From Mycobacterium sp. SMC-8 (GTDB lineage Bacteria > Actinomycetota > Actinomycetes > Mycobacteriales > Mycobacteriaceae), in NCBI RefSeq assembly GCF_025263565.1, contig NZ_CP079865.1, positions 3,100,001 to 3,164,000 of the forward strand: 64,000 bases of DNA. Reading direction: 5' to 3'. Positions within the stretch are counted from its first letter, which is position 1. Each line of letters opens with the position of its first letter. Both the position numbers and the translations under genes were made by a program. Below the pieces are notes generated by a model, which searched no databases, was not told the origin of the DNA, and worked only from the letters and a program-made list of their open reading frames with translations. Positions 35,900 through 45,010 of this stretch are shown here, piece by piece.

Positions 35900-37438
35900 G
35901 TGCAACCAGGCGTGAAGACTGCGAGTCGTGAGCGCGCTGACGGGGCTGCCGCTCCGCGGCCGGATGTGTCGGAAGAGGCCGTACGGCACGAACCCTCCGA
36001 GCTGTCCGGATGGGTGATGCGGCTGCGCACAGACCCGTGGTACTCGGTACTCACGGTGGGGCTCGACATCCTGGCTGCGTCGTGCGCGGTGCTGCTGGGG
36101 CAGTGGGCGGTCGACGGCGATGTGACCGCACGCAACATCGCGCTGTACTCGTGGGTGTTCGTTCCGCTGCTGCTCATCGTGCTCGCGTCACGGTCGCTCT
36201 ATCGACGGAACCTCAACAGGAGCTTTTTCGACGACTTCGAACCGATCGAGACGTCGGTCGCGGTGTCGACGTTGACCGCGATGGCGCTCGTGATCGTGTT
36301 GGTGCCACCGTTGGCGGCCAACGAGCCGGCGGGTGCGTACGTTCGCCCCAGCGAATTATTCGTCAAGATATGGGTGTTCGCCGCCGTTCTCGCGCCGTTG
36401 CTGCGCCTGGTGCGGGCGATGGTTCAGCGGTACTACCGCCGCAAGTACCACACGGCGGCTCCGGCGCTGATCATCGGTTCCGGGCCGATCGCCCACCAGC
36501 TCATCACCCGCATGCGGCAGGTGGCCGATTACGGTCTGCGCCCGGTCGGCGTGCTCGACGGGCAGCGTCCGACGGATGCCGAACTGCTCGACGTGCCGTA
36601 TTTCGGCCCACCTGACAGCGTCGACATCGCGGCGCGCGCCACCCGCGCCGAAGAGCTGATCGTGGCACCGAGCGCGCTGCCCGAGGAGGAGTTGACCCGC
36701 GCGGTGAAAGCGGCGCAGGGACTCGGTCTGCAGGTGCGCGTGGTGCCGCGGGTGATGGATGCCGTCAGCGTCGGCTCCTTCATCGAACACCTCGGCGGTA
36801 TCCCGTTGATGATCCTGAGCCACACCGACCCCAAGGGGTGGCACTTCGCGGTCAAACACGCCTCAGACCGGGTGGTCGCCGCCTTCGGGCTGCTGCTCAT
36901 CTCGCCGCTGTTCCTGACTCTCGCGATGCTGGTCAAACTCAGCTCTCCGGGCCCGATCTTCTTCGGCCAGGATCGGGTAGGCCGCGACGGCAAGGTGTTT
37001 CAGTGCCTGAAGTTCCGCAGCATGCGCCCGGCCGATCCCACCGCCGCCGCGTTCACGCTGAGGGACGGCGCCGCGCCGGGTGGAGTGGAAGGTGAGGACC
37101 GGCGCACCTGGATCGGCAAGATCATGCGCAAGACATCGCTGGACGAACTGCCGCAGTTGGTCAACGTGCTGCGCGGCGACATGAGTCTGGTAGGCCCTCG
37201 CCCCGAACGCCCGGAATTCGTCGAATTGTTCGAGATGCAGATCCGGCGCTACGGCGAACGGCACCGGGTGAGGGCCGGCATCACCGGCTGGGCGCAGGTG
37301 CACGGCCTGCGCGGCCAGACCTCCATCGCCGACCGCGCGGAGTTCGACAATTACTACATCGAGAACTGGTCGGTGCGGCTGGATTTGAGAATCATGCTGT
37401 TGACCGTGCTCGCCGTGTTGCGTCCTACCGAGGACTGA
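35900..37438 (+). CDS. Polyprenyl-phosphate glycosylphosphotransferase (second copy)
   Basis: This 512-aa protein starts at the GTG giving (M)QPGVKTASRERADGAAAP, with CGGGGG 9 bp upstream. The frame is open back to 35480, but that part lies inside the GAF gene. It has five N-terminal membrane segments (about 60-190), a Rossmann-like middle (APALIIGSGPIAHQLITRM) and a C-terminal sugar transferase domain with GPIFFGQDRVGRDG, CLKFRSM, RKTSLDELPQLVNVLRGDMS, LVGPRPERPEFV and RAGITGWAQVHGLRG. This combination is typical of WcaJ/CpsE-type initiators that transfer glucose- or galactose-1-phosphate. It has the same architecture as 23325-24815 but is clearly divergent. Confidence 0.88.
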   Translation: MQPGVKTASRERADGAAAPRPDVSEEAVRHEPSELSGWVMRLRTDPWYSVLTVGLDILAASCAVLLGQWAVDGDVTARNIALYSWVFVPLLLIVLASRSLYRRNLNRSFFDDFEPIETSVAVSTLTAMALVIVLVPPLAANEPAGAYVRPSELFVKIWVFAAVLAPLLRLVRAMVQRYYRRKYHTAAPALIIGSGPIAHQLITRMRQVADYGLRPVGVLDGQRPTDAELLDVPYFGPPDSVDIAARATRAEELIVAPSALPEEELTRAVKAAQGLGLQVRVVPRVMDAVSVGSFIEHLGGIPLMILSHTDPKGWHFAVKHASDRVVAAFGLLLISPLFLTLAMLVKLSSPGPIFFGQDRVGRDGKVFQCLKFRSMRPADPTAAAFTLRDGAAPGGVEGEDRRTWIGKIMRKTSLDELPQLVNVLRGDMSLVGPRPERPEFVELFEMQIRRYGERHRVRAGITGWAQVHGLRGQTSIADRAEFDNYYIENWSVRLDLRIMLLTVLAVLRPTED

Positions 37439-37449
37439 GCCGGCTTTCT

Positions 37450-38024
37450 GTGTGCCACCCGGCGTAGGCGGCCGACGTGGCGAGAGTCAGCCGGCCCGCC
37501 GTGACCGGCGGCCGGCGCTTCCTCGGCGCCACCGGCCGCGGTGTCGGTGGTCTCGGCGGCAGCCAGATCCGGTTCCGGCTCCGACGAGTTCGTCGTCGGA
37601 GAAATCTCGGTCTGCGTCCGCGATCTCGGTGCTCGGCCCCTCTGTTGACTGCGGTGCGGTAGTTGTCACAGGTTCTTGGACATCGTTAGCTGTGGTGTCG
37701 TCGTCCTGGTCAGTACGACGACGCTGTCTTCAGGTGTCTCCGCGGCCTCTTGATCGTCGACCTCCGCATCCACCGCACCCAGGATGCATCGTCAGCGTTC
37801 TGCTCTTCGCTGATGTCACCGCACCCGGTGTTCTACGCAACGTCGTGGGCCGTGGCGGCGTTCGACGTCGCGTCGGGCGCATCCGGTGTCGTACGGTCAG
37901 CTGACGGCCTCTGCCACGTACCGGGATCTGCTACTGCGACAACAGGAATCGACAACAACGCCGTTCCGATCGCCAGCGCCACAGCGAGCGCACCGACGCG
38001 GCCGCGATGATCGGAATTCCGCAC
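37450..38024 (-). pseudogene. Decayed exported acidic-stalk protein
   Basis: A GTG at 38024 begins (M)RNSDHRGRVGALAVALAI with a good signal peptide (GTALLSIPVVAVADPG) and then a Ser/Thr/Asp/Ala-rich tail that stops at 37833. Beyond the stop, acidic low-complexity sequence continues in shifted frames (EVDDQEAAETPEDSV; TANDVQEPVTTTAPQSTEGP; EPEPDLAAAETTDTAAGGAE). This matches the signal-plus-acidic-stalk layout of the intact proteins at 40385, 45566 and 60301. At least one stop and two frame changes separate the pieces. No C-terminal folded domain remains. The rest of the 37439-38327 gap shows no other gene. Confidence 0.55.
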
Positions 38025-38327
38025 GATCCCCCGGGTTCGGCAAACTTCACCTCGGCGGCACTTCGGTTCCTGTGCCGGAAACATGCTTTTGCCGCCGAGT
38101 ATTTCGCAATACGGAAAGCGCGGGCATCGCCGTTGTTGTTTGCTGCGGTAGCCCGTTCAGGCGCCTGGTACCGGGATGGCGTCCGGGTTAGCCGGCCACG
38201 CGTTTGGGCTGATGCCTGACCGTGAGTTGGCCTGCGGCGGGCCTGGTTCTCGAAACCGTCGCGGACGGTTGTAAGTTCAGTTACCTTTGCTGCGGGGTGA
38301 TCAGCAGTTTGGGGGGAGTTTGTCGCC

Positions 38328-38975
38328 ATGAAACCCGCGCACGTGGGGTTGATACCGGACGGTCTGCGGCGGTGGGCCGACGCGAACGGCGCGACGCTGG
38401 CCGACGCGTACCGGCTCGGCGCGCAGAAGGTTGTCGAAATCCTGCTCGTACTGCAACGCAACCTCGTGCAGACCGTCACCGTCTACAACCTCAGCCGGGC
38501 CAACTTGGGGCGGCCCGGGCATGAGCTGGACGGCGTGTACGCCGCGTCGGCGTTCTTCTTCGCCGCGCTGCTGCCGAAACACTTCGATCCCGCCGTCGTC
38601 GGCGTCCACATCCACGGCGACCTCACCCTGTTGCCACCTGAACTGGCCGCGGCGGCGCGCGCCGCCGAAACCGCCATGACCGGCGACGCCTTCCGCATCA
38701 ACATCCTGCTCGCCTACGACGCCGCCGAGGAGCTACGTGCCGCCCATCAGCGCGCCGTCCGCGAAGGCTGTGACATCACCGAGGCGTTCTCCATCGGTGA
38801 GGTCGACCTCGTCATCCGCACCACCGCCGAGCCGCTGCTCAGCGGATTCCTGCCGCTGCAGAGCCAGTACGCCCAGCTGCGGTTCCTCGACACCCCGCTC
38901 AACGAACTGACCGCGCACCACATCGACGACCTCGTCGACGAGTACCGGCAGTTCCCGCAACGGCGCGGAAAGTAA
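38328..38975 (+). CDS. Cis-prenyltransferase (UppS-like), divergent
   Basis: This 215-aa protein is of the undecaprenyl diphosphate synthase fold. The N-terminus VGLIPDGLRRWADANG aligns with the IPP/FPP site of UppS (MDGNGRWA), keeping the catalytic Asp and Trp but changing the Asn-Gly pair. The C-terminal block DLVIRTTAEPLLSGFLPLQS matches the DLxIRTxGExRxSxFLxWQ motif, with some changes. GGGGGAG lies about 9 bp before the ATG. The gene is followed 6 bp later by the flavoprotein gene. It may make a dedicated polyprenyl carrier for the exopolysaccharide, or have drifted in chain length or substrate. Confidence 0.72.
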   Translation: MKPAHVGLIPDGLRRWADANGATLADAYRLGAQKVVEILLVLQRNLVQTVTVYNLSRANLGRPGHELDGVYAASAFFFAALLPKHFDPAVVGVHIHGDLTLLPPELAAAARAAETAMTGDAFRINILLAYDAAEELRAAHQRAVREGCDITEAFSIGEVDLVIRTTAEPLLSGFLPLQSQYAQLRFLDTPLNELTAHHIDDLVDEYRQFPQRRGK

Positions 38976-38981
38976 CCGGCG

Positions 38982-40379
38982 ATGGCGACCACGAATCCGA
39001 TCATCATCGGCGCCGGGCCCGCCGGGCTCACCGCCGGGCTGGAACTGGTCAACAGGGGAGTCACCCCGCGGCTCTACGAAACGTCGGCCCACCTCGGTGG
39101 GCTCGCGCGCACCCCGACCGACGGCGACTGGCGCATCGACCCCGGCGGGCACCGGTTCTTCACCCGCAACGAGGACATCCTCGATCTGTGGAAATCGCTG
39201 CTGCCCCACGATGAGTGGCTCGCAGTCGGCCGGCGCTCGGCGATGCTGGTCAGCGGGCACTACGTCCGGTACCCACTGCTCGGACGAGACCTGTTGACCC
39301 AGATGGGGTATCGGCGCGGCGCCCGCGGCCTGAGCAGCCTGCTGTGGTCAAGGCTGCGGCGCAACTTCCGCATCAACGACCGCCCGTCGGAGAACTTCCG
39401 ACAATGGGGCATCGGGGAATTCGGTCGCCACTGGTATGAGATGTTCTTCGACGGCTACGTCCGCAAGACCTGGCTCACCGAACCCGAAGAGCTGACCAGC
39501 GACTGGGCCAACCAGCGCATCAAGCCGATCGGCTGGCGGCGCGGCCACGACTCGGATCCCGCCTCGCAGGACGTCTTCCGCTACCCCCGGCTCGGGCCCG
39601 GCCAGCTCTGGGAGGCAGCCGCGGCGGCACTGACCGCCAACGGCGCCGCCCCGGTGCTCAACGCCCCGGTCACCGGGCTCCGCCACGACGGAGCCAGCTG
39701 GACCGTGCGACTGGCCAACGGGGACACCGCAACCGGCGACACCGTGTTCTCCAGCATGCCGCTGCGGCTGCTCATCGACGCGCTGGAACCCGCACCGCCC
39801 AAGCACATTCGCGCCGTCGCCGCCGCGCTGCGGCACCGGTCGCTGATCACCGTCGCCGTCGCGCTCAGGCAGCACCACGACATCCCGTTCAACTGGGTGT
39901 ACACCCCCGGCAAGAACTTCCACGCCGGCCGCATCCAGAACTACCGCCGCTGGTCGGCCGATCTGACCCCGGCCGACTTCGCCGGTACCTTCCTCGGCTT
40001 CGAATACTTCATCGCCCCCGGCGGCGATCTGTGGAACGCCGACGACGCGCACCTGACCGATCTGGTCCAGAAGGATTTGCGCGCACTCGGCGTCGGGGAC
40101 GCCGGCATCGAGAAGGTGATGATCGTGCGTTCGCAGTTCGCCTACCCGATCTACGACCCGGCCCGCGACCGCAGCGTCGTGCGGATCCGCGAATACCTGC
40201 GGCGGCAGCATCCGTCGCTGTATCCGATAGGGCGCAACGGAATGCACCATTACGACAATCAGGACCACGCCATGCTCAGTGCGCTGCGCAGCGTCGCCCA
40301 GTGCTTCGGCGAGAACGTCGACCCGTGGCAGGTCAACACCGACATCGGCTACCACGAGAGCGGTCTGCTACGGAACTGA
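38982..40379 (+). CDS. FAD-dependent oxidoreductase, UDP-galactopyranose-mutase/PPO-like
   Basis: This 465-aa protein has a dinucleotide-binding start PIIIGAGPAGLTAGLELVNR (GxGxxG). The typical NAD_binding_8/amine oxidase block follows: HLGGLARTPTDGDWRIDPGG and HRFFTRNEDIL. Another block, SSMPLRLLIDAL, recurs in UDP-galactopyranose mutase-like and protoporphyrinogen-oxidase-like proteins found in glycan clusters. It has no signal peptide or membrane segment, so it should be cytosolic. It is co-transcribed with the UppS-like gene. Whether it acts on a sugar nucleotide or on a polyprenyl substrate made by its neighbour is open. Confidence 0.7.
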   Translation: MATTNPIIIGAGPAGLTAGLELVNRGVTPRLYETSAHLGGLARTPTDGDWRIDPGGHRFFTRNEDILDLWKSLLPHDEWLAVGRRSAMLVSGHYVRYPLLGRDLLTQMGYRRGARGLSSLLWSRLRRNFRINDRPSENFRQWGIGEFGRHWYEMFFDGYVRKTWLTEPEELTSDWANQRIKPIGWRRGHDSDPASQDVFRYPRLGPGQLWEAAAAALTANGAAPVLNAPVTGLRHDGASWTVRLANGDTATGDTVFSSMPLRLLIDALEPAPPKHIRAVAAALRHRSLITVAVALRQHHDIPFNWVYTPGKNFHAGRIQNYRRWSADLTPADFAGTFLGFEYFIAPGGDLWNADDAHLTDLVQKDLRALGVGDAGIEKVMIVRSQFAYPIYDPARDRSVVRIREYLRRQHPSLYPIGRNGMHHYDNQDHAMLSALRSVAQCFGENVDPWQVNTDIGYHESGLLRN

Positions 40380-40384
40380 GGAGG

Positions 40385-42997
40385 TCAGACCGGGCTCACG
40401 TCGCCGTAGGTCGCTGAGCGCCACTGCGGCTGCGCTTCGCCCCCATGCCACCAGGAGGCGTGGAGGGACCAGTTCTGCGGTCCGTAAGGACCGCCCTGAA
40501 CCACGATGTGTGAGTCGGTGGCGTCGCGATCGCTGACATAGGTGATGGTGCCGACGTAGACGTTGCTGCCGGCAATGCCGTCCTGCGGATTGCCGCCACC
40601 GAGTTCCACTGCCCACCAGGTGCTTCCGACGTGATCGTCCATTGTGACAACGGTCTCGGTGATGTCGACGTCGAACACCTGCAGCAGTCGCACCCCATAC
40701 CCTCCGCCGGCGCCCCGCGCGGGCAGGTGCGCGGTGATCGTGGTGAAGGACGCGTCTTTGACGCGGAAGAGCTCGACGGCCGCGCTGTCGGCACCCGACG
40801 ACGACACGTCGCCAAACTGCACCCCGGCGATGTCCTGGATCAGAATCCGGCCAGGTCCCTCGAGGCTCATACCGTCAATCGTCAGATTCGACGAGGGGAG
40901 GTCGGCGGCGCTAAGGTGGCTGCGCATCTGCGCCGCCCCCAACAGGTTGATGTCGGCCTTATGAGCGGAGACCAGGCGGAGGCCGTCGATCACCGCGTTC
41001 TGCAGCGATGCCAGCAGGATTCCGCCGTTGCCGCCGAGATTCGGTCCATCGTCGTCGCCGGCGGTCTCGGCGTAGATGTTTCGCAACGTGACGCCGGCGA
41101 ATTTGCTCGTCATCGCGGCCGGTGTCTCCACCGCCAACGACCAGTTCTTTGCCCCGTGGATCGTCACGTCACTGATGACCACGCCGGAGAAGTTCCACCA
41201 TTTGGCGTCTTCAGTGCCGTCGATGTTGTTCGTCGCCAGGACCACGCCGGTTTGGACGTCGACGATCGTGACGTCGGAGATCCGAATATCGCGCGACGCC
41301 AGACTCGTCCAGTCGCCAACGTGGGATGCCTTGGCCGAGTTGACATGGAAACCGAACTCCTTGTCGGTGACGGTGACATCGCTGATGGTGATGTCGTATC
41401 CGCCCTGCACGCGGAACCCGTTGGCGCGACCGCCGGTGACCGTGATGTCGCTTGCTACCGAGCCGCCGTTGTTCCATTCGCCGAGGACGCCGAGGTTGAA
41501 CGGGCCGTCGGTCGGGCCGTACGTCCACGGCTGGCTTTCGTGGTAGTAGGTGACGAATGCGAGGCCGTCGTCGCCGGTGTTCTGTGCGACCAGGCCGTTG
41601 ACCGTCGCCCGCCGGCTCGCATTGAAATGCAGTCCGTCAGCCAGGGTTCCGATGGCGGTCATGTTCGTCACCGTCACGTCGGAGGCGCCCATCACCACGA
41701 CCCCGGACTGCGGCGTGTTCACGATGCGTGCGTTGACGATGGAGACGTACTCGACCTTGCCGGTGGAGCCGGTCCATACCGGCGGCGGTGCGGTATCGGA
41801 CGGCCACCCGAGTATGGAGATTCCGTCTCCCAAGCTGCGCGCCGACGGCCGGGTGACCCACTCGATGGTCGGGTTGAGGATGGCCACGTGAGATGCCGCG
41901 CCTTCGACACGCAGGCCGTGGCTGGTGCCGTGCCCGTTGGTTGCCAGATTGTCCATGAGCAGCTTGGCGCCGGGGCCGAACTCCACGGTGACATTCGACA
42001 GTCCCTTGAGCAGGATCGCGGCGTTGCCGGCCGGGTGCTGCTGGGCGAACCGGTATTGTCCCTCCGGAAAGTACAGGCGCGCACTGGAAGTCAGGGCCGC
42101 CTCGGCGGCCTTGATGGCAGCCGAGTCATCGGTGACGCCATCACCGACCGCGCCGAAATCTCTGACGTTGATCGTGGTGCCCGTTTGGGACGTGGTCTGC
42201 CACACCATCGTGGACCCCGTCGAGGCGGCCGCTGCGTCGAGCCGACGGGCGCACGCCAGCAGCGCCAACGCGATGGGCGAGTCGGCGTGGCGACGTTCGT
42301 CTGTGATCCCCAGCGCGCCAAGCAGTTTGGTCATGAACCCGACGGTCTTGTTCATCGGGGCGGCAGCGTCCTCAGCAGTGAGTTGAGTGATGTTGGTGTG
42401 CGGCACGTGGTCATCGAGTTGTGCAGTCGGCTCGGCAGTGGAGACGGCGCCACCGACGCCGGAAGCCTCCGGCAGCTCAGCAGTGAGGTCGTCGACGTCG
42501 CTCGCTTCCGGCGCCGCGATCTGTTCGGTTCCGGCGTCCCCGGTGTGAGTGCCGTCCGCATGGGTGGGCGGCTGGAACGTGTCCGAGGCGCTGCTGTCGA
42601 CGACGGGGGAGGACTTGCCGCCGTCCGCGTCAGCGCCGTGGTCGGCATCGCTCGCCTCGCCCTCGGTGATGTCGGGATCCGCACCGTCGGCCCAGCCGGC
42701 ATCTGACTCGTCATCGACGCCGTTATCCGTGTCGACGTCGTCGATGCCGGTGTCATCCGCGACGTCGGTATCGGGTTCATCCTCGGCTTCGCCGTCGGGA
42801 TCGTCTTCGGCCCCACCGTGGTCGGCCGGAGATGCTTCAGGAACTGTCGATGTGCCGGCCGCGTTCGAGGCCGTACTGCCGATCGAGGATTCAACGGCCG
42901 ACGATTCGGCTCCGGCGGCCGCGTGGCCGGTGCTCATAGCCAGCCCGATGCCTGCAACGATAACCACGCCACACGCTTGGCAAACCCTGTTTTTCAT
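40385..42997 (-). CDS. Secreted beta-helix protein with acidic stalk
   Basis: This 870-aa protein starts at the ATG giving MKNRVCQACGVVIVAGIGLA (a run of G lies 9 bp upstream; an ATG at 43018 is an alternative). After the signal comes an acidic Asp/Glu/Ser/Ala-rich stretch to about residue 160, then a linker. From about residue 265 a Pectate_lyase_3-like domain begins (INVRDFGAVGDGVTDDSAAI) followed by a long right-handed beta-helix. It shares ADGLHFNASRRATVNGLVAQ and NTGDDGLAFVTYY with the TAT-exported paralogue at 32421. It is probably surface-located and acts on, or binds, the exopolysaccharide. It converges on the flavoprotein gene with a 5-bp gap. The C-terminus ends without an anchor. 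Confidence 0.78.
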   Translation of the reverse strand: MKNRVCQACGVVIVAGIGLAMSTGHAAAGAESSAVESSIGSTASNAAGTSTVPEASPADHGGAEDDPDGEAEDEPDTDVADDTGIDDVDTDNGVDDESDAGWADGADPDITEGEASDADHGADADGGKSSPVVDSSASDTFQPPTHADGTHTGDAGTEQIAAPEASDVDDLTAELPEASGVGGAVSTAEPTAQLDDHVPHTNITQLTAEDAAAPMNKTVGFMTKLLGALGITDERRHADSPIALALLACARRLDAAAASTGSTMVWQTTSQTGTTINVRDFGAVGDGVTDDSAAIKAAEAALTSSARLYFPEGQYRFAQQHPAGNAAILLKGLSNVTVEFGPGAKLLMDNLATNGHGTSHGLRVEGAASHVAILNPTIEWVTRPSARSLGDGISILGWPSDTAPPPVWTGSTGKVEYVSIVNARIVNTPQSGVVVMGASDVTVTNMTAIGTLADGLHFNASRRATVNGLVAQNTGDDGLAFVTYYHESQPWTYGPTDGPFNLGVLGEWNNGGSVASDITVTGGRANGFRVQGGYDITISDVTVTDKEFGFHVNSAKASHVGDWTSLASRDIRISDVTIVDVQTGVVLATNNIDGTEDAKWWNFSGVVISDVTIHGAKNWSLAVETPAAMTSKFAGVTLRNIYAETAGDDDGPNLGGNGGILLASLQNAVIDGLRLVSAHKADINLLGAAQMRSHLSAADLPSSNLTIDGMSLEGPGRILIQDIAGVQFGDVSSSGADSAAVELFRVKDASFTTITAHLPARGAGGGYGVRLLQVFDVDITETVVTMDDHVGSTWWAVELGGGNPQDGIAGSNVYVGTITYVSDRDATDSHIVVQGGPYGPQNWSLHASWWHGGEAQPQWRSATYGDVSPV

Positions 42998-43439
42998 CGC
43001 GGGCGACCCCCCCATCAATTTTCGCTCGCGTCATGGAGTCATGATTATGGCAGCTAATACCCCATTCGCCAACCCGGCGCCGGCCGAGTCTACTCAGGTT
43101 GGCAGCTCGCATATAGCAAAGTCGTATGCCATCGGCCGCGTAAGCCGCTCGTATGCCGTGGATCTCGCTACAGCAAGCTGACCCCGGTTGGTTTTCGAGT
43201 TCACCAGAAAGGAGATGGGGAGGTCGATCATGGCCTAGAGCAAGGGGATTGCGGAGGTGCGATTTTTGCTGGAACTAGCGCTTAAAGAGCGACGCGAGCC
43301 AACGGGCGATGTCGGGCCGAAATCGCAGGCACTCGCACATTCCGCAATCCGAGCCGGGGCGAAAGTGCTCGTGAGCGGAGCGCTCACTGGTGCACCATCC
43401 TTGTGTCGGTGATCTTGGATGGATTGCCGATGCACCCGA

Positions 43440-43644
43440 GGTGCCGCTGATCTATCGCCCTGCTCGCTCGACACATTCGATGTCCAGCATGAGTTCTGCG
43501 GAGGCCAGTGGTTACCCGGGGCGCGTTGACCGTCGACAGGGCTATGCGCCACCGAGCGCCGCTCAGTGAGCGAACCGGCAGTCGTGCCCCGGAACCTGCA
43601 CATAAGGGTGCCTCCCCACTGGGCTTAGCAGCGAGGAGGCTGTC
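43440..43644 (+). ncRNA. Candidate bridge RNA region of the IS110 element
   Basis: IS110-group elements encode a structured bridge RNA in the non-coding DNA upstream of the recombinase gene, as shown for IS621. Here about 200 bp without a gene precede the IS110-type CDS, and small inverted repeats are present (for example CGCTCAGTGAGCG at about 43559-43571). The exact RNA ends, loops and target/donor guides cannot be drawn reliably by eye, so this marks the expected location only. Confidence 0.35.
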
Positions 43645-44889
43645 ATGAAGTCTGCCCGAAATACCCTGCCAACGGAACCCACCAATGGGCTCACCTGTGG
43701 AATCGACTGGGCCCGCGATGATCACGCGGTCTCGATCGTCGATGCCAAAGGCCGCGAGATCACCCGCAAAACGATCGGTCACCACGCCGTTGGGCTGCGT
43801 GATCTGCTCACCACACTGCAGCGCGTCGGTGTCGGAGAAGTCGCCATCGAACGCCCCGACGGTCCGGTTGTAGATGCCCTGCTCGAGGCCGGGATCACCG
43901 TCGTGGTGATCAGTCCCAACCAGGTGAAGAACCTGCGCGGGCGCTACGGATCGGCCGGCAACAAAGACGACCGCTTCGACGCGTTCGTCCTGGCCGACAC
44001 CTTGCGCACCGACCGGACCCGGCTGCGGCCCCTGCAGCCCGACAGCCCGGCCACCGTCGCCCTGCGTCAGACCTGTCGAGCCCGCAAAAATCTGGTCGCT
44101 CACCGCGTGGCGATCGCCAACCAGCTGCGGGCTCATCTGATGATCGTCTTTCCCGGCGCGATCGGGCTGTTCGCCGATATCGACTCGCCGATCAGCCTGG
44201 CCTTTTTGGCCCGCTTTGACTGCCAGGACCGCGCCGACTGGCTCTCGGTCACCCGGATGGCCAACTGGCTGGCCAGCGTTGGCTACAGCGGCCGCACCCA
44301 CGCCAGTGAACTGCACCGACGACTCACCGCCGCGCCTCGCGGCGCCACCGGTATCGACGGTGCCACCATCACCGCGACCTTCGTCGAGGTGTTGAGCACT
44401 GTGAGCGCCCAGATCAAAACCCTCGACCAGAGCATCGCCGAGCAACTCGACGCTCACGCCGATGCTCATATCTTCACCAGCCTGCCCCGCTCGGGCACCT
44501 TCCGTGCCGCCCGACTGCTCGCCGAAATGGGCGACTGCCGCGCACGGTTCCCCACCCCCGAATCGCTGGCGTGCCTGGCCGGAGTCGCCCCCTCCACCCG
44601 CCAGTCCGGGAAAGTCAAACACGTCGGATTCCGCTGGGCTGCAGACAAACAACTCCGCGACGCCGTATGCGATTTCGCCGGTGACAGTCGTCGAGCCAAC
44701 CCCTGGGCTGCCGATCTCTACAACCGCGCCCGAGCCCGCGGACACGACCACCCCCACGCCGTGCGCATCCTCGCCCGCGCCTGGCTCTACATCCTCTGGC
44801 ACTGCTGGCACGACGAAGTCGCCTACGATCCCACCCAACACAGGGCCCTCCAAAAGCTGATCAACCAGGATCAACCCAGGGCGGCTTGA
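43645..44889 (+). CDS. IS110-family DEDD recombinase
   Basis: This 414-aa protein starts at an ATG after GCGAGGAGGCTGTC. The N-terminal RuvC-like DEDD domain has the first Asp in CGIDWARDDHAVSIVD, the Glu in VAIERPDGPVVDALL and the Asp pair in NKDDRFDAFVLADTLRTDR. The C-terminal Tnp domain (transposase_20) has SLPRSGTFRAARLLAEMGDC and LAGVAPSTRQSGKVKHVGFR with the conserved catalytic serine region (AGVAPSTRQSG). The N-terminal DEDD plus C-terminal serine layout is that of bridge-RNA-guided recombinases. The gene appears intact. A long opposite-strand frame (43384-44967) is a G+C artefact. Confidence 0.9.
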   Translation: MKSARNTLPTEPTNGLTCGIDWARDDHAVSIVDAKGREITRKTIGHHAVGLRDLLTTLQRVGVGEVAIERPDGPVVDALLEAGITVVVISPNQVKNLRGRYGSAGNKDDRFDAFVLADTLRTDRTRLRPLQPDSPATVALRQTCRARKNLVAHRVAIANQLRAHLMIVFPGAIGLFADIDSPISLAFLARFDCQDRADWLSVTRMANWLASVGYSGRTHASELHRRLTAAPRGATGIDGATITATFVEVLSTVSAQIKTLDQSIAEQLDAHADAHIFTSLPRSGTFRAARLLAEMGDCRARFPTPESLACLAGVAPSTRQSGKVKHVGFRWAADKQLRDAVCDFAGDSRRANPWAADLYNRARARGHDHPHAVRILARAWLYILWHCWHDEVAYDPTQHRALQKLINQDQPRAA

Positions 44890-45010
44890 CACAGGGCAAC
44901 TCATGCCCGCACCTGCAATCCACGAGGGAGAACTTACGCCGTCCACCACCGATCCCGGGGTAGCCACACGAAAGGCCGCCGAGTTCGCCGAACCCCAGTA
45001 CAGTGCTGCC

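Larger units (their letters stand above)
43410..44905 (+). mobile_element. IS110-family element (approximate limits)
   Basis: The element is defined by the IS110-type recombinase gene at 43645-44889. IS110 elements lack obvious inverted repeats and leave little or no target duplication, so the limits are estimates: the upstream non-coding part starts around 43410 and the downstream end is just after the stop, before the PH-domain gene. A palindrome GTGAGCGGAGCGCTCAC at 43371-43387 lies close to the left limit. The DNA from 42998 to 43400 shows no gene. Confidence 0.65.

Noticed and set aside
40631..42706. 691-codon plus-strand frame opposite the large beta-helix gene
   Set aside because: There is no motif, and the minus-strand protein has a signal peptide, stalk and Pectate_lyase_3 start.
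43384..44967. 527-codon minus-strand frame opposite the IS110 recombinase
   Set aside because: It is the antisense shadow of a high-G+C gene; the plus strand has a full DEDD recombinase with motifs.
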